A stretch of DNA of 64,000 nucleotides from Porodaedalea pini (taxonomy: Eukaryota > Basidiomycota > Agaricomycetes > Hymenochaetales > Hymenochaetaceae), in the NCBI GenBank assembly GCA_002794775.1, contig NBAY01000028.1:186001-250000 (forward strand), read 5' to 3'. Both the position numbers and the translations under genes were made by a program. Below, one piece after another: positions 1 to 11,672 of the stretch (its first letter is position 1; every line of letters starts with the position of its first letter). The notes beneath the pieces are model-generated. The model was not told the origin of the DNA. It saw nothing but the letters and a program-made list of their open reading frames with translations, and did not search any database.

Positions 1-314
1 AGAAATAGTGAAAAGTATGAATGTAGTGTATGCCACTTTCAAATGGTGCATTCATTGGCACATCTATGATAGAGAAAGCCTGAGGCCAGAACCGTGACTC
101 CCAGTCGAGGTCGGACTAACCTCGCAAATGCAGGTGAAGAAAGTGGGAGACCTGCTATAAGACCTTACCTCGAGGTCACCCACATTGCGGTCGAGACCTA
201 CCAATCATTTTTGAACGACCAATATTACCTGTAGAACACAAAGCGGTGAGTATTGACAACGCGTCGCCGTGACCGTTCATTGAATACCAAGCTCAGCAAG
301 CTAAATGTATATAT
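1..314. other. No gene recognised
   Basis: I see no coding region with domain-like sequence and no RNA gene here. The stretch ends in a short TA-rich run that adjoins the inverted-repeat element starting at 315. Confidence 0.5.
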
Positions 315-591
315 AGGGGTATTCAATTCTTGAGTCAAGTCAAAATCAAAGTCAAGCCAAGTCGCCTAGCCCCGTCGGCGATTGCGGCCTACGAGTTTCG
401 TGAGGTTTCGGACAGGTCTACGAGAGTCGGAGCTGGAAAACTCAGGAAACCTTTGCACACTTCAAGCTCCGACAGAAATGGCTCGCCGAGCCTCACGGGG
501 ATCATGTCGATCCTTACTCAGAGGGGAAGACCGAGTTTTAGCCGGTGACCTTGACCTTGACTTTGACTTTACTCAAGAATTGAATACCCCT
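315..591. mobile_element. 277-bp MITE-like inverted-repeat element
   Basis: The left end reads AGGGGTATTCAATTCTTGAG and the right end is its reverse complement. The complementarity continues, with mismatches, through a run of GTCAAG-type motifs for about 40 bp on each side and more weakly beyond. Both ends are flanked by TAT, which could be a 3-bp target duplication, though the left flank is TA-repetitive and so ambiguous. No transposase is encoded; the open frames inside are an accident of the repeat. The shape is that of a non-autonomous DNA transposon; the superfamily cannot be assigned from one copy. Confidence 0.7.
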
Positions 592-751
592 TATCAAGGC
601 GCTAATCTTTGACAATATTCGTTTCTACAGCACGTCCTTCACTAGTACTTCTGTGATACAACGTTTTCCGTTTAACCCTCACATTACATCTACCGCATAA
701 GCCATCACGATATGTATGATGGACCCACTGGCACAATAGCTTAGGTTCGAA

Positions 752-785
752 CCCATCCACCCATCCATCCATCCATTTATCCATC
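752..785. repeat. CCAT/CCATC microsatellite
   Basis: A short run of CCAT/CCAC units in otherwise non-coding DNA. It accounts for the repetitive Trp/Met/Asp/Gly translation seen on the minus strand, which is not a gene. Confidence 0.8.
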
Positions 786-919
786 GTAATACCCATAAGA
801 ATCCCCAAATACACAATCGATCGCATTTTTGACGCCTCGACTGTAGTTCTCCTCTACGCAAATCCCTTTCCATCACGGGAGTACGCAAAACCAATGGATT
901 TGGCACTGAGTTTACTCCC

Positions 920-1481
920 CTATAGGACAACCAGTCCGAATATCCTAGTCCTGGCTTCAGGTGCAGAATCGGTGAGGTATCCGACTAAAGGTGACGCGAC
1001 ATACAGGACACGCATCTTTCGTGGTCGTGAGCCACTCGCTAGCCATAGTGCTCCTGAGGCCTCAGATGTCAGTGACATTGTCAGAAGACACAGAGATGAT
1101 GGATGCGCGATCCGTCTAGAGAGTAACAATGACTTTCCAGATGAAAGGCGAATCTCAAAGTATGCAACAGACAAGGCACATCTGACATCGACCTAAAGCG
1201 GCTCGTCAGCCGCGACGTCGGTCTGAGGGTCCCAACTACGTATGACCTTCCCAAGAGACCCAGGGACGATGCGATAGATGGGGCGGTAAGTCAGCAGCTC
1301 ATCCCCGGATGCGGGTGGTGCTGCCATAAGACGCAGAGACGATGCGACATCCGTCCCCATCTGACGAATATGCAACAGACATGACGCATCGGTCATGGTC
1401 TTCGAGCAACTCATAGATCGGAGCGCTGCTCAGATCATCCCAGATGCGGGCGGAGCGAAAGGTCTCAGTGGTAGCGGACAA
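920..1481 (-). pseudogene. Decayed WD40-repeat gene fragment
   Basis: The minus strand shows successive pieces of WD40 blades in shifting frames. One frame carries a VMSVAYSSDG...RIVSAS core, the next RIVPGS...VIRSWDPQTD, and a third a second MSVAYF start with a LASGS piece. These correspond to the usual blade pattern (SVAxSPDGxxIVSGSxDxTIRxWD), but frames break between and within blades and there is no continuous reading. Fungal genomes carry many WD40 genes with near-identical blades, often behind NACHT domains. This is probably a relic of one, but no NACHT part is visible. It lies downstream of the RRM gene on the same strand and is not part of it. Confidence 0.6.
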
Positions 1482-1949
1482 CGCGACGACGCTGGAGAAG
1501 GGGTTCCAAATCAGGTAGTCTCATCAGACCATCAAAAGGTCAACATATACAATGTATGTATCTTGTCGCTTTTCAAGTGCTAATTATGTCTTGTTCCGTG
1601 TGTTGCTCAAGAAAACAGTAGAAATCAAGTGACCTTCGCACAGTGTCTTACCCGAAGAAATCAGACTCATTTATTTCTCGTCAATAGCAATGTGACCGGG
1701 GGCTTAAGTACAAGCAATACGTTAGAAGATCATATACGAGCAAGCAGGCTTCACTTAGGAGTAAATAGAAGACGCTGTCGGAGAGAGAAGCGCAGGAAGG
1801 AAAGGGCTTTTTGAACCCAAGTTAGCAAGATTTTTTTTGAGAGTAATGACGGAGTTTCCTCGCCCATACTTGGTGCACACATCGAAGAAAAAACTTAGAA
1901 AAAAAAAATATAAACGGAGAAGGAAAAGCGTATTGGCAGAAAAGGCAGC
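1482..1949. other. Gene-free stretch downstream of the RRM gene
   Basis: No convincing gene. The part nearest 1950 should hold the 3' untranslated region and poly(A) site of the RRM gene; it contains A-rich and T-rich runs around 1830-1920. Confidence 0.5.
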
Positions 1950-4707
1950 TTAAATGGCCGCATCGGCCTGCATAGGTGCAACGAGCCCTCCCCTGGCGGC
2001 AGTGGGAGTGAACGTATGCCAGCGATCGTTGAAGCGCACGTCTGCAATAAAGAAAACCCCATTCGTCAGAACTGAAGGTCCGGCTAGAGGTCGATATTAC
2101 TAACCCAGAGGACGACCTCCATACATATACTGCGTGAACTTGGCTGAACAAAGTAACCCGCATCAGCAAAGTTATGTAAACTAGGTGGAAAGAGACCTTA
2201 CCAATGGCGGTTTCAGCCTCTGCGACTTGAGCGAACTGCACGACACCGATGCCCTTTGAGCGAGCGCCATCAAAGAGAATCTCGGCGAGTTCGACACTGC
2301 CGGTGGTCTCAAACAGTTCGACAAGATCTTCATTAGCGGTCGACCAGGGCAACTAAACGTGGCCAGAATTACGTCAGGTCAAGTCAGCAATCCGTCAGGA
2401 GGGAGCGCCTCTGAAGACTTACGTTGCGGACCATAATCTGCTGGCTAGGCTCCGCTTCATACCCGGCCGAAAACCCAGAGCTAAAGCTCGAACCGCCCGC
2501 AAAGCCAGCCACAGGGGCTGCAGCACCCTGCTGGTCCGGCCCTGAGTAGTCTGCGTATAGGTCCTGATTAAACGAGCGGCCCTCTCCTGCACCGCCTGAA
2601 AAACTACCGCGGAAGCCTCCACGGAAACCGCCCCCACCACGAAGGCCTCCACGGAAACCACCCCGAGATCCGCCTCGGAGACCTCCGCGGAAACCGCCCG
2701 GGCCAGACAACCCAGCATAGCGATCCTAAAGGCAAACGCATCCGTCTGTATGAAAAAATAACGATATTGGAATGTACAAACCTCGCGAACTTCTAGCATC
2801 CGGCCATACCATTCAAAGCCGTTGTACATGCCTGCAGGAGTGTGATGAGGCAACCTTGCGTTCGGAAATAATGTGAGACATACTGATAGCCTGCTGAGCA
2901 TCCTTTGGAGTCTCAAAGATCACGGTGCCAGAGCCCTTCGCACGACCATCGGCGCCTATATTGATATCTGCACGGACGATGTTTCCTGCCGCACGGAACA
3001 GATCCTTGAGGTCTTGCCACCCAGCCTGGTACGGCAACTTTGCACGCATCAAAAGGTCTTAAGCCCGCTTATACAGTTAAGAAAAAAATATGAGGAAGAC
3101 TTACGTTGCCAACATACAGCTGGTTACCTGGATTCTGTCCTCCACCTCCAAGGGTGTTATGCGACGAGGGACGCGGAGGAGGCTGAGCATTGAATCCTTG
3201 TCCTGCCATTGCCATACCAATCTTACCAGGAACAGGCGATGCGCCAAATCTTGCTTCAGTTTCGCGGTCCTACGTACGACGAATAGATATCAGCAAATGA
3301 CGAAGGAAAATATCAAGGGAGAAAAAAAAATGACCCACCTCTCTGATAAAGACAGGCCTACCCAAAAGCGTGACCTCGGAAAGTTCGCGAATGGCACGCT
3401 GCGCGTCCTCGTGCGTGGCAAATTCCACAATACTGAGAAGAACGTAAGCTCAATGAAATGTTAACGATATAAAAAAAATCAAAAACTCACCCGCAGCCCT
3501 TCGAGACTCCCGTGGGCGTGACCAGTACTTCGGCAAATAGGACTTCTCCAGCTAATACCCCAAGAAAAACCCTCATCAGAATACCGTCCTCACAACTTTC
3601 AACGATAGCCATCGAATAGCGACGAAAAAAACGAAGTCGAAAGGACCGGAGCCCACGCCTCTACTGCATCTTCACCCCATTTGCCTCATCCTCAACAACT
3701 TGGCTCTAGCCTCCTCATCTCTCGTGCCAAAAATCAGCCCGAATCGGCTAGGGATTAACGCATATAAAGTGGCGTGGTAATCGTGCATCCTGCGTAGTGC
3801 TCGCGCCTCTTTCGGCCTTCTAACCGCACCCACTAATCATCTCCACTGACGCCTCATCCACGCCAAACTGACGGCCACCACCACAACCAACGCGAGCGCC
3901 GCAGCGAAGAAAACTAGAAACAACAACAACACGACAAATCGAATTCCCCCACCCACCTCCCCGCATGAATTCCATCAGGTCGCGATACCGGACGTCGTAG
4001 CTGAGGTTGCCGACATACACGCGGTTCTCGCGTTTGCTTTGCTTGGACATCTCGAGCGCCTCGTCGTGGTCAGCGTTGATCGGCCCGCCGAGCGAGCGCG
4101 AGAACTGGTCATACTTGCGGTCACGGTCCCGGCTACGGCTGCGCGAGCGCGAATATCTCGGTGAGCGGGTACGAGAACGACGGCGAGAGCGCCGACGAGG
4201 AGATACGGACCGGCGACGAGGAGAACGGGAACGAGAACGCGAGTGAGAGCGCCTCTTGGCACGGCGCTAAACAGTATAGATGAGAATTATAGTTATGGCG
4301 CAAAGTATCCATGCAAGACTCACCTCTGGCTCCCAATGGTCATTGCGACGGCGCCCTGCAGGAGAACGTCAGGTCAGTATGAACACGAGGAAAAGAATTC
4401 AGCAGGACTGGAAATTTAAATAACATGCATGGTCTACTCAATTTTACATAGTGTCGCCACAATCGACATTTTACGACATGCTGCGCTCGAAGACCGACAC
4501 GCATGCTCAAAATGAAACCGATAGTTTCGACCCACCTAAATCACGCCTAGGGCGCTCATCCCTATCTCTGCTCCTTTCTCTATCTCTGTCGCGTCTATCC
4601 CGACTTCTGTCGCGCTTGTCTCGGTCCTTCTCGCGCTCCCTACCACTCAGGCTACCGTTCACCTTGTCCTCCAACAGGTCTTCCTTGTTCTTCATATCGA
4701 CGTCCAT
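1950..4707 (-). CDS. RS- and RRM-domain RNA-binding protein (Gbp2/Hrb1-like)
   Basis: A nuclear SR-type RNA-binding protein, probably acting in mRNA packaging, splicing or export; the role is inferred from the family. Twelve exons join with matching phases to 540 residues: 4707-4536, 4355-4324, 4266-3957, 3551-3491, 3432-3339, 3269-3105, 3037-2884, 2831-2782, 2725-2423, 2352-2202, 2143-2105 and 2041-1950. The order is an acidic/basic Arg-Asp/Glu start, a dense Arg-Ser stretch, RRM1 (RNP2-like VYVGNLSYDV), a linker, RRM2 (LYVGNLPYQAGW, then GSGTVIFETP), a Gly-Arg (RGG) segment, and RRM3 (IMVRNLPWST, then KGIGVVQF). It ends ...QADAAI. Three RRMs after an RS region is the layout of yeast Gbp2/Hrb1 and animal hnRNP M-like proteins. 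The start at 4707 is the first ATG in frame with the Arg-Glu repeats that leaves a compact first exon; an upstream in-frame Met is possible. Confidence 0.9.
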
Positions 4708-5236
4708 GCCTTCTGCCTTCAAAATACGCTCCTTTCCCAGGCAAGGTGGTGTATGAAAGCGTAGATGAAAGATGAAACAAGATAGATGACGGCGGAAAGA
4801 GACCGACGCTCCTTGATGCAAAATTCTGCTTAAATGTTACATGTGATGGTCACACCATGTGTGACGACGCTCGCTCTGACTTAGTTTTCACGCAAAATAA
4901 TCTAGCGACTAAGCCGCCATCGAGAATATTAATATTTATGCAAGACAGGCCTAGGACCAAGTCACCTTAAATACAAACAATATAAGCAGAACAGAACAGA
5001 ATCTTCAAATCACTCCAAGACAACAGACAACACTGTTGTTAGGATGCGACTGGGTATGAGAGAAGCAAAAAAAGGAGCAGCCTAGCGCATATGTACACAG
5101 CAACTTGAATTATCATACTTTTCCTCGATCCATTTGGTCACAGGAGACGATCGTATGTCCAAAAGATGGTCCTCTAGATAAGACTTTGAGTCTGGGCATC
5201 GGTACGTTATCGAAAGAATAGGATAACGAGGGGGAA
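4708..5236. other. Intergenic, between two minus-strand genes
   Basis: Holds the promoter of the RRM gene and the 3' region of the MFSD5-like gene. No further gene recognised. Confidence 0.5.
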
Positions 5237-6982
5237 TTATGCGGGGCGCAGTGTGACCGGTGCGCTCTCGGTGCGCGGGACGACGACTAGCCCTGTCATG
5301 ATTGCGGAGCTCGCGAGTGCGAGCGCGCAGCCCGCGAAGACATACAAACGTGCGGAAGAAATGCCGTTCATAAGCGCTGTGACGACGAACACGTTCAAGG
5401 GAACTCGGAAAAGCGAAGACAGCTGAGAATGAAAGTATACGAAACATACAAGAATAAGTATGCAGTATAAAATAGAGGACATGATAGGACGGTGCGTACC
5501 GTAGCGCGATGATCATTCGAAATAAGAGACCCGCGGAGCATGCCCTGTACCGGATAGTACACGCCCACGCACGCCTCAAAAAGGCAGAACGCCCAAAAAC
5601 GCATGCGCACGTCCGTCGTGCTGACGCTCGTCGCAAGTGCCAGCGCACCAAGCGTACACACGAGCGAGCTCAACTTCGCATGAAGCGTCAGGCTGTTGTC
5701 CGCAGCCTCGGCGGCTTTGAGGTTCGTTGTGCTCGCCGGGGTGGCGGCGAGCGAGGAGACGCCGGTGTAGAAGAGCGAGCCGAGCATCATGGAAACCATG
5801 AAGGCGGAGAAGATGTAACCGAGCGGGAGCACCTCCTCGGGCGTGGATGCTTCTTGAAGCGCGGGCACCCAGGCGAAGACAAAGAGGTACATGGAGCCCT
5901 CGAAGCATGTTTGGGTGAGGCCGAGCGTGAGCAGCGTGGAGTCTGAATAAAGGAGCTTCAGGATGTGTAAAATAACGATAAACTTTCGTATTGCTCGCAC
6001 CGTTTCGCACAATGGACCATGCTTGACCAAGGCGCTTAAGTTGGAATGGATCTGTGTACACTTCCTTCCCTCCGCCGTTCCCAAAGTTCTCCGACCAAAG
6101 GGACTTGATTACTACCCATGCCAGAGTAAGCAGTATCCCGCTGGCGACGAAGGGTGCGACGAAGGTCTCGAACGTGCCAACGATCTTGTTGCTCACTATG
6201 CCGGCGGAGAATGCGACGAAGCCGTTCACGAGCGTGGCACGCCCGAAAATGGAGCTGAGCTCTGCCTGGTCAAGTCCTTGGTTGTTCGCAGAAGAGACAA
6301 GCCATGATTCAAACGCAGAATAAAGTATGGATGTCGAGATACCGCCGAGGACACGTCCTGTATAGAGAATAGGCAGATAGTTGGAGAGTGTACTGGCGCA
6401 TGAGAGCGTGTAGGTCACGCAGAATGCTTGGCAGACACGCTTTCTCCCGCTGCACGCGAACGACAAAAGTGCGATGAGAACGCGTACGACGGTAAAGCTG
6501 TGTGTACAACGACGTACTGTTGATCAGCCCACGCACCAACAAGGGGCGCTGTGAGGCCTCCAGACAAGAAACCAGTCACGAAAAGACTGGCGACAACGCG
6601 CTCCGGAAACTCGTACTGTTCTCTGTACAGCGAGTACACGTATGGGCCTTGCAGCCAGTCGGCGCCTGTAAGCGACGCGTTTTTCAGCCACGTCGACGTG
6701 TACGACGTGCAGACAGCTCTAAACTCGCTCACACATGACAATTCCATACACTATGAGATACTGCCGAGACAAAGCAGAAGCCGAAGAGGCACGCTTCCAC
6801 CCTACCGATCCATTCACACCGTTTTCAGCTGCATTCGCTGCCTGTGATGCAGTCCTTGCATGACCGCTAGGACTGGACGGTTGGTTCTTTTTGCTTGCTG
6901 AACGTCGCTCGAAGAGAACGGCGAAGACGCAGAATGCAGCAAGGACGACGAGCTGAGTCTCGTAGAAATTTGGTTCAGTCAT
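5237..6982 (-). CDS. MFS transporter, MFSD5 (molybdate-anion transporter) family
   Basis: A multi-pass membrane carrier of the major facilitator superfamily. MFSD5-type proteins are linked to molybdate uptake. Five exons with matching phases (6982-6733, 6665-6518, 6449-6001, 5942-5500, 5422-5237) give 491 residues, the size expected of the family. The diagnostic motif is DWLQGPYVYSLYREQY, followed by LFVTGFLSGG and the MFS motif-A-like GAWADQHGRKRVCQ, which is created only by joining exons 2 and 3. Hydrophobic segments recur through the protein, for example LGLTQTCFEGSMYLFVFAWV. There is an N-terminal membrane segment followed by a Ser/Ala-rich loop. The start at 6982 (MTEPNFYETQL) precedes the first hydrophobic helix. 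Substrate is inferred from family membership only; no molybdenum-cofactor gene is adjacent. Confidence 0.88.
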
Positions 6983-7148
6983 GGCGTGGCGGCCGCGACT
7001 GCGTAGTGATGTGTCCGGTGTAAGCAAACAGGACGCTTATTTTATTATTTACAAATACAGAAAGTCTTACTTTTGTAATATATCCCGGCAACTAAATACA
7101 ATACTAGTGTACAGCACTATCATTTACGCACTCGACACATACAAACGC

Positions 7149-7177
7149 AATATTAATGCGCTGGCAGCATTAATATT
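7149..7177. repeat. Perfect 11-bp inverted repeat (hairpin)
   Basis: AATATTAATGC and its exact reverse complement are separated by 7 bases, upstream of the MFSD5-like gene. It could be a protein-binding palindrome or simply an AT-rich hairpin. Function unknown. Confidence 0.5.
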
Positions 7178-7927
7178 CAGTTTTTGAGCGAGCAAGAGCC
7201 TGTCTTTGCTGCATAACCAAGACATTCATCGAGCAGGCCAATGCACCTGTAATATATTCTAGCGCAAAATGTTGCCTATCAACCGTGTTTTACCCTTTAG
7301 GCGAACTCTATGATCTTTCCGTCTCATATGTCCCTCCCTTTTCACCATGGCAAGGATTACAACAGAGCAGCGGCCCGGCGCCATATACAAAATAGCTTGA
7401 AGCTGTGTTTTATTTGCGACAAAGGGCGACTCGTGAGTCTCGCGTGCTCTGGATCGGACGCGTCGTCTCTGCGCCCCTGTTTGTATCGAGATGTGAATTG
7501 ATGCGCCTTTGGTATTTGACGGTCGCCTTGACATACGCACTCGGCTACAATATCTATTTGATGAAAAAGGCTCGACACTCCGGCAGGTCTCGGTAAGTGC
7601 AACAATTGATCGGGGAGAAGGACTCGCTCGGAGAAGCGCAACGCGTCCTACGTAGGGCCGCGATGCTCGCGATCCGTCCACAGATCCAGATAAAACTCGT
7701 TCTTTCACTGGTGCCCGCCCGCCAGAGCGCTCAACTTACAGCTCTGCTCAACGTCGTATACGAAGGCTAACACCATGTGCAATATGGCGTGCACATTCAC
7801 CGCGGTTATTTTCTTATGCGGGATACTCAGGCTCAGGTTTGACCACGAGTTTTAGGTTCTTGCTCGGCTAAATAGTCCCATCAATTCCACAGCTCAATGA
7901 CCCTTTCGTTCTCGATCGCATGTCCAG

Positions 7928-7935
7928 TATATATA
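7928..7935 (+). promoter_or_regulatory. Probable TATA box of the 8068 gene
   Basis: TATATATA followed by CGGGC, about 130 bp before the ATG at 8068 and the only TATA-like run close to it. Transcription start not visible. Confidence 0.45.
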
Positions 7936-8067
7936 CGGGCTCGCATCATGCAGTGTAAAGCCCAGCGTAACCTCCCGTCGCTCAACGTCGTGTCTGACTC
8001 TCAGCGACCATCGCTGCCTGCCTGTCTTGCACATCCCTCCTCGATCTTTGAGCAGCTCCCTTAGCGA

Positions 8068-9858
8068 ATGCCATCGAAGCTGACGATGGACGTGCAGATT
8101 GCAGGTCCTTCAAGGATTCCGTCAGGCTATGATTCAGGCTCTTTGACTTACACGGACAGACAGCGCCTGCTTACCAGCAACCAGAAAGCAGAACGCGTCC
8201 TTGGAACACACGCACCCGCTTCTTTCTTGAAGCTCGACACAGACGTATCAGGGACTGCAATGCAACATAACGGAAGTGAACCTGTTACTGTTATCTTGAA
8301 TTCCCCTGTATCAAAGTGTCCTCCAAGCTTCCTTCCGTGGAGTACTCGTTTTGCAGCGTACGTCCCTTTCAGTCCAAACTGCATACAAAGACGTGCTCAA
8401 TTTCTTCTTTTCTTTGCTCACAGGAACGCGCATACGCCCGTCTCAGTTGCGCGCAATGCTACCGCAGATTCAATGCAATCGCCAGCATCTAGCACACTCA
8501 CGTCTGTAGCACCACTCAATTTCAAAAGGCGGCCTCACCGCAAGAGCCTCAGCATAGCGAAGATAGAAACAGAAATGACCGATTACAAACGGGATGCGGC
8601 GCTTGCCCTCGACGAGCCGACGACGCATCTCCCACAAGCATATTCCCATTGGCAAAGAACAATCGAACACAGTATTACGCGGCGGCAGAGCCTTCCGGAT
8701 ACTGTCCTACCGACGGGTGAAGGAGGCCCGAGACGCCAACCGCGGCCGCTCCCGCCGGTACCCCTCTCGCGGCCAGTCTCCCCGGCATCGTCGATCTCTT
8801 CCTTCAACTCCTACAGCAGCCCGCGGCCGCTACCCACCCCGCCGACGCAGTCTCCAGTCCCCACAATCTCCCCGATCTTATTTACGCCCGCCAGCCCGAA
8901 ATCTACTCCGCCTAGCTCGCTTCCTGCGCCTTCTCCTCCGCCGCTCACTACAAAGCTCCTTGCGCCAACGAGCCCCGGATCTGAGCCTCCCAGCCCGCTT
9001 TCGCCGCTTTCGATTATCACAGATGTCCCACGTGCCTCGCGCGCCCCATACGCGTCGAGCCCACGGAGCCCCCGCGGCGCAGGCCCAGCCGCGCGCAAAC
9101 GGCACCAGGTGCACGCGTCGCCTTACAAGCTCGCGCGCAGCCCAACGCGTTACAGCACAACATCGCTCTCGTCACAAGTCTCCGTCCCTCCCGTCCCGCC
9201 GCCCGCCGAGCTGCGCCGGCGGAACCGCAACAAGATGGCAAAGCTCATCCGCGTGCTCGGCGAGAGCCCGCCGAGCGATATGGTCTTCGCTACAGAGCGC
9301 GGCGCTGGCGGCGCCAAAGGAGTCGAGCAGGCGATAACGGAAGAGCCAGCGGAGAGCGGCCCGAAGGCTTCTTCTGGGCCTCTGCAGCGGAGCGTGAGTC
9401 TGGGGGTCGACGACACGATCCATGTGTTCGGCAAGTCGAAGAAGGCATTATCCGACCCTGATGCGGGCCACGGCGTGCGTTCTCAGTGTCCCACAGCAGC
9501 TCGCCCTTCCACGCCGGCTCCGTTCCTGCGTCTGCGCTCGAAGATAGGCCGGACGGACAACGACAAGGCACCGCGCTACGTTGTTTCGCTTTTCGGCACC
9601 GCGGAATCTGCCACTCCCGAGCGTCTCACCTTCAAGCTCAACTCGACCACCCCCAAGATGCGTCCGACTGGCTCGTATTTGCGCGGCGCGTACAAAATGG
9701 ACGTCAAGCCTGTCGAAGTGAAGCCCCCGCCGCTACCGACATCTTTCCCTTCTATTGACTTGCCCGAGCAGTCTCAGAAGTGGGTGCGCGAAGCTGGCCA
9801 GAACCGCTGGGAGGTGGACGACTATGAGAACGTCGTGATGTCCTTGCGGAAGTTGTGA
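8068..9858 (+). CDS. Pro/Ser-rich protein of unknown function
   Basis: An open frame of 596 codons. A likely 66-nt intron at 8358-8423 (GTACGT...CTCACAG) keeps frame, so the spliced protein would be 574 residues. The middle is strongly biased: runs of Pro-Ser, PPVP and SPxSP motifs (about residues 225-340), then a basic Arg/Lys segment with RRRNRNK. The C-terminus is less biased and looks structured (YVVSLFGTAESATPERLTF and WVREAGQNRWEVDDY). Such architecture suits a scaffold or a heavily phosphorylated disordered protein, but I recognise no domain. There are no membrane segments and no signal peptide. The start is the first ATG after the TATA box; a second Met follows four codons later. Confidence 0.75.
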   Translation: MPSKLTMDVQIAGPSRIPSGYDSGSLTYTDRQRLLTSNQKAERVLGTHAPASFLKLDTDVSGTAMQHNGSEPVTVILNSPVSKCPPSFLPWSTRFAAYVPFSPNCIQRRAQFLLFFAHRNAHTPVSVARNATADSMQSPASSTLTSVAPLNFKRRPHRKSLSIAKIETEMTDYKRDAALALDEPTTHLPQAYSHWQRTIEHSITRRQSLPDTVLPTGEGGPRRQPRPLPPVPLSRPVSPASSISSFNSYSSPRPLPTPPTQSPVPTISPILFTPASPKSTPPSSLPAPSPPPLTTKLLAPTSPGSEPPSPLSPLSIITDVPRASRAPYASSPRSPRGAGPAARKRHQVHASPYKLARSPTRYSTTSLSSQVSVPPVPPPAELRRRNRNKMAKLIRVLGESPPSDMVFATERGAGGAKGVEQAITEEPAESGPKASSGPLQRSVSLGVDDTIHVFGKSKKALSDPDAGHGVRSQCPTAARPSTPAPFLRLRSKIGRTDNDKAPRYVVSLFGTAESATPERLTFKLNSTTPKMRPTGSYLRGAYKMDVKPVEVKPPPLPTSFPSIDLPEQSQKWVREAGQNRWEVDDYENVVMSLRKL

Positions 9859-11672
9859 CACTCTTCTTCTCTCTCTTTCCTTTGTCCTTATGCCCCTTCA
9901 ATTTTTTCTGCTTTTCCGTTCTCCATTTACTTTAACATATTTAAATTATCTTACACATCGTATACTTTTCTTCTGTCCCAAACTACTGACCTTTCACTCT
10001 GTAAACATCCAGTTATGCTTCACGATTTCCCCTCGACGATCTTTTGAAAGAAAAAACATGATATTGGTGTATTTTTTTTAAACATGTGTAAACTTCCTTG
10101 ACGGATTACTTACTTGAAGCCTGTATCTCATATACGTCCTCGGGCTGGCGCAGACTTCAATTCAATAAAAATATCTGAACTGAGGGTGTCTCTCGATAAG
10201 AGATTCACAGTCGCTTGCTTCTCAAACATGCCACGCTTATCATACACGTAAACTACCCGCACACGAAGGTGAGAAGAGAACTCGTAGCTTGTCGACGCTA
10301 AGTAAACTTAACGCTAGCGTCCATCAGTCGCAGAGTCAGGCGGCAGGGCCAGCAAGACTCAGAAGAAGGGGGGACAAAGCCGCATGAGAATCTCCCTTCT
10401 CCTTTCCCGACGGAATGTCGAGACGAAGCAGCGACGCAGGAGAGAATCCGAAAGGGTCGGCAGAACCTGGGATGCGAGGTTGTGAGGTTTACGGTTTTCT
10501 TAGACACGAGGCTGATGAAGAACTGGAAGGAGGTACTTGCTCCAACTTGGCATAAGTAGTCGGAAGTCTTACAGGGTGCTCAGACACGAGGCTGATGAAG
10601 GACTAATAGACGGCCGGGTGTAAGATGGGTCTGATACTGTACTGATTATTGTGCATTCAGGGTATGATCGGAGGAATTGTCATGTTAGGCCACACTGAGT
10701 CAATCTGAGTTGATATTATGAGTGCGCAGGGAAGGACAAATACGCAGGGCAGCAAGGTCTAGCCGGACAGTGACGAAACTCTGCGCCTCGAGCTAGGCAT
10801 ACGGCCATTCACATATGAAATGACTTTGGAATTAGGGTAAATCAAACAGTCCGTTAGTAAACCGAAAGAGCATTTGGTAGACTCGATGTACACAAATTTC
10901 AGCTTCGGTCTCTTCCAATCGTACCTGCTTCGTATTTTACCAATGCGATGAAATAAAGCAAATAAAGTGTATCCACGTTTTGACGAGGGCTGGGGCGGCT
11001 ACAGTTTGGCCCGTGTCCTGTGTTACATTGAGATTGCACAGAAATTGGACCTTGGGGATATCAGCAACGAGGCCTCCGCACCGGCATCACAAGAACTATT
11101 TGAGCGCCGGCCAAGCTCTGTATGCGCACTGGCACTAGTACTGGCACTGCAGGTTCGAGCTGTCCAAAGTGGCTCTTAATCATGGATTTTCAAATTTGCG
11201 TGTAAACGGGGCAAGAGCAGGTCAGACATTCCGATGCGGCCGAATCAGGAAGTACCACCCTGTTTGGGTACTGGCAGGAGCAGTGTTTGCCTTTGAACAC
11301 ATGATTAGCGGATGGGTAAATTAATGACGATGCTTAGATGAGCTTACAGCAATTTTCTGTGAGTCGGAGTCAGTGCACAAACCATGAGCCGCTAATCGCC
11401 CACGTGATGAGTACAGCGTGTTGTTTAGTCTTGTTTTTTTTTCGGACCAGGCTCGCATTACGCTCGGAGTGCTGACGACTCAAAATACGAAGGAAAGGAA
11501 GAACTAAGCGGTAGAAGTTGCGTTAAGGCCGTTAATGAAACATCGCGCTTAATATACCAACCTTTTTTTAATTGTCTAGTTCTTCGTCCTCCATACTACT
11601 ATGTAGCATAGCGCCAAATCGTACTACACATGAAATCACCATAACATTCTTTCCTGCTCCATTCATCTCGGC
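9859..11672. other. Long gene-free stretch
   Basis: About 1.8 kb between convergent genes. It should contain two 3' untranslated regions. I see no domain-bearing frame and no RNA gene, only the short direct repeat listed separately. Confidence 0.5.
10502..10600. repeat. 19-bp direct repeat, 80 bp apart
   Basis: AGACACGAGGCTGATGAAG occurs at 10502-10520 and again at 10582-10600. The intervening DNA is not obviously duplicated. Origin unknown. Confidence 0.7.

Larger units (their letters stand above)
6983..8067. other. Divergent intergenic region
   Basis: About 1.1 kb between the divergent MFSD5-like gene and the Pro/Ser-rich gene; it must hold both promoters. Open frames around 7260-7700 show no recognisable domain and overlap on both strands, so I do not call a gene. 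Confidence 0.5.

Noticed and set aside
733..760. A GGTTCGAACCC motif resembling the T-arm of a tRNA
   Set aside because: No matching acceptor stem, D-arm or anticodon arm could be placed upstream, and the motif runs into a microsatellite.
7259..7708. Long minus-strand frame of about 149 codons upstream of the 8068 gene
   Set aside because: Arg-rich, overlaps frames on the other strand, no domain or conserved-looking motif.
10298..11179. Short frames in the 1.8-kb gap
   Set aside because: Under 75 codons, no domain, no splice partners; expected by chance in this length.
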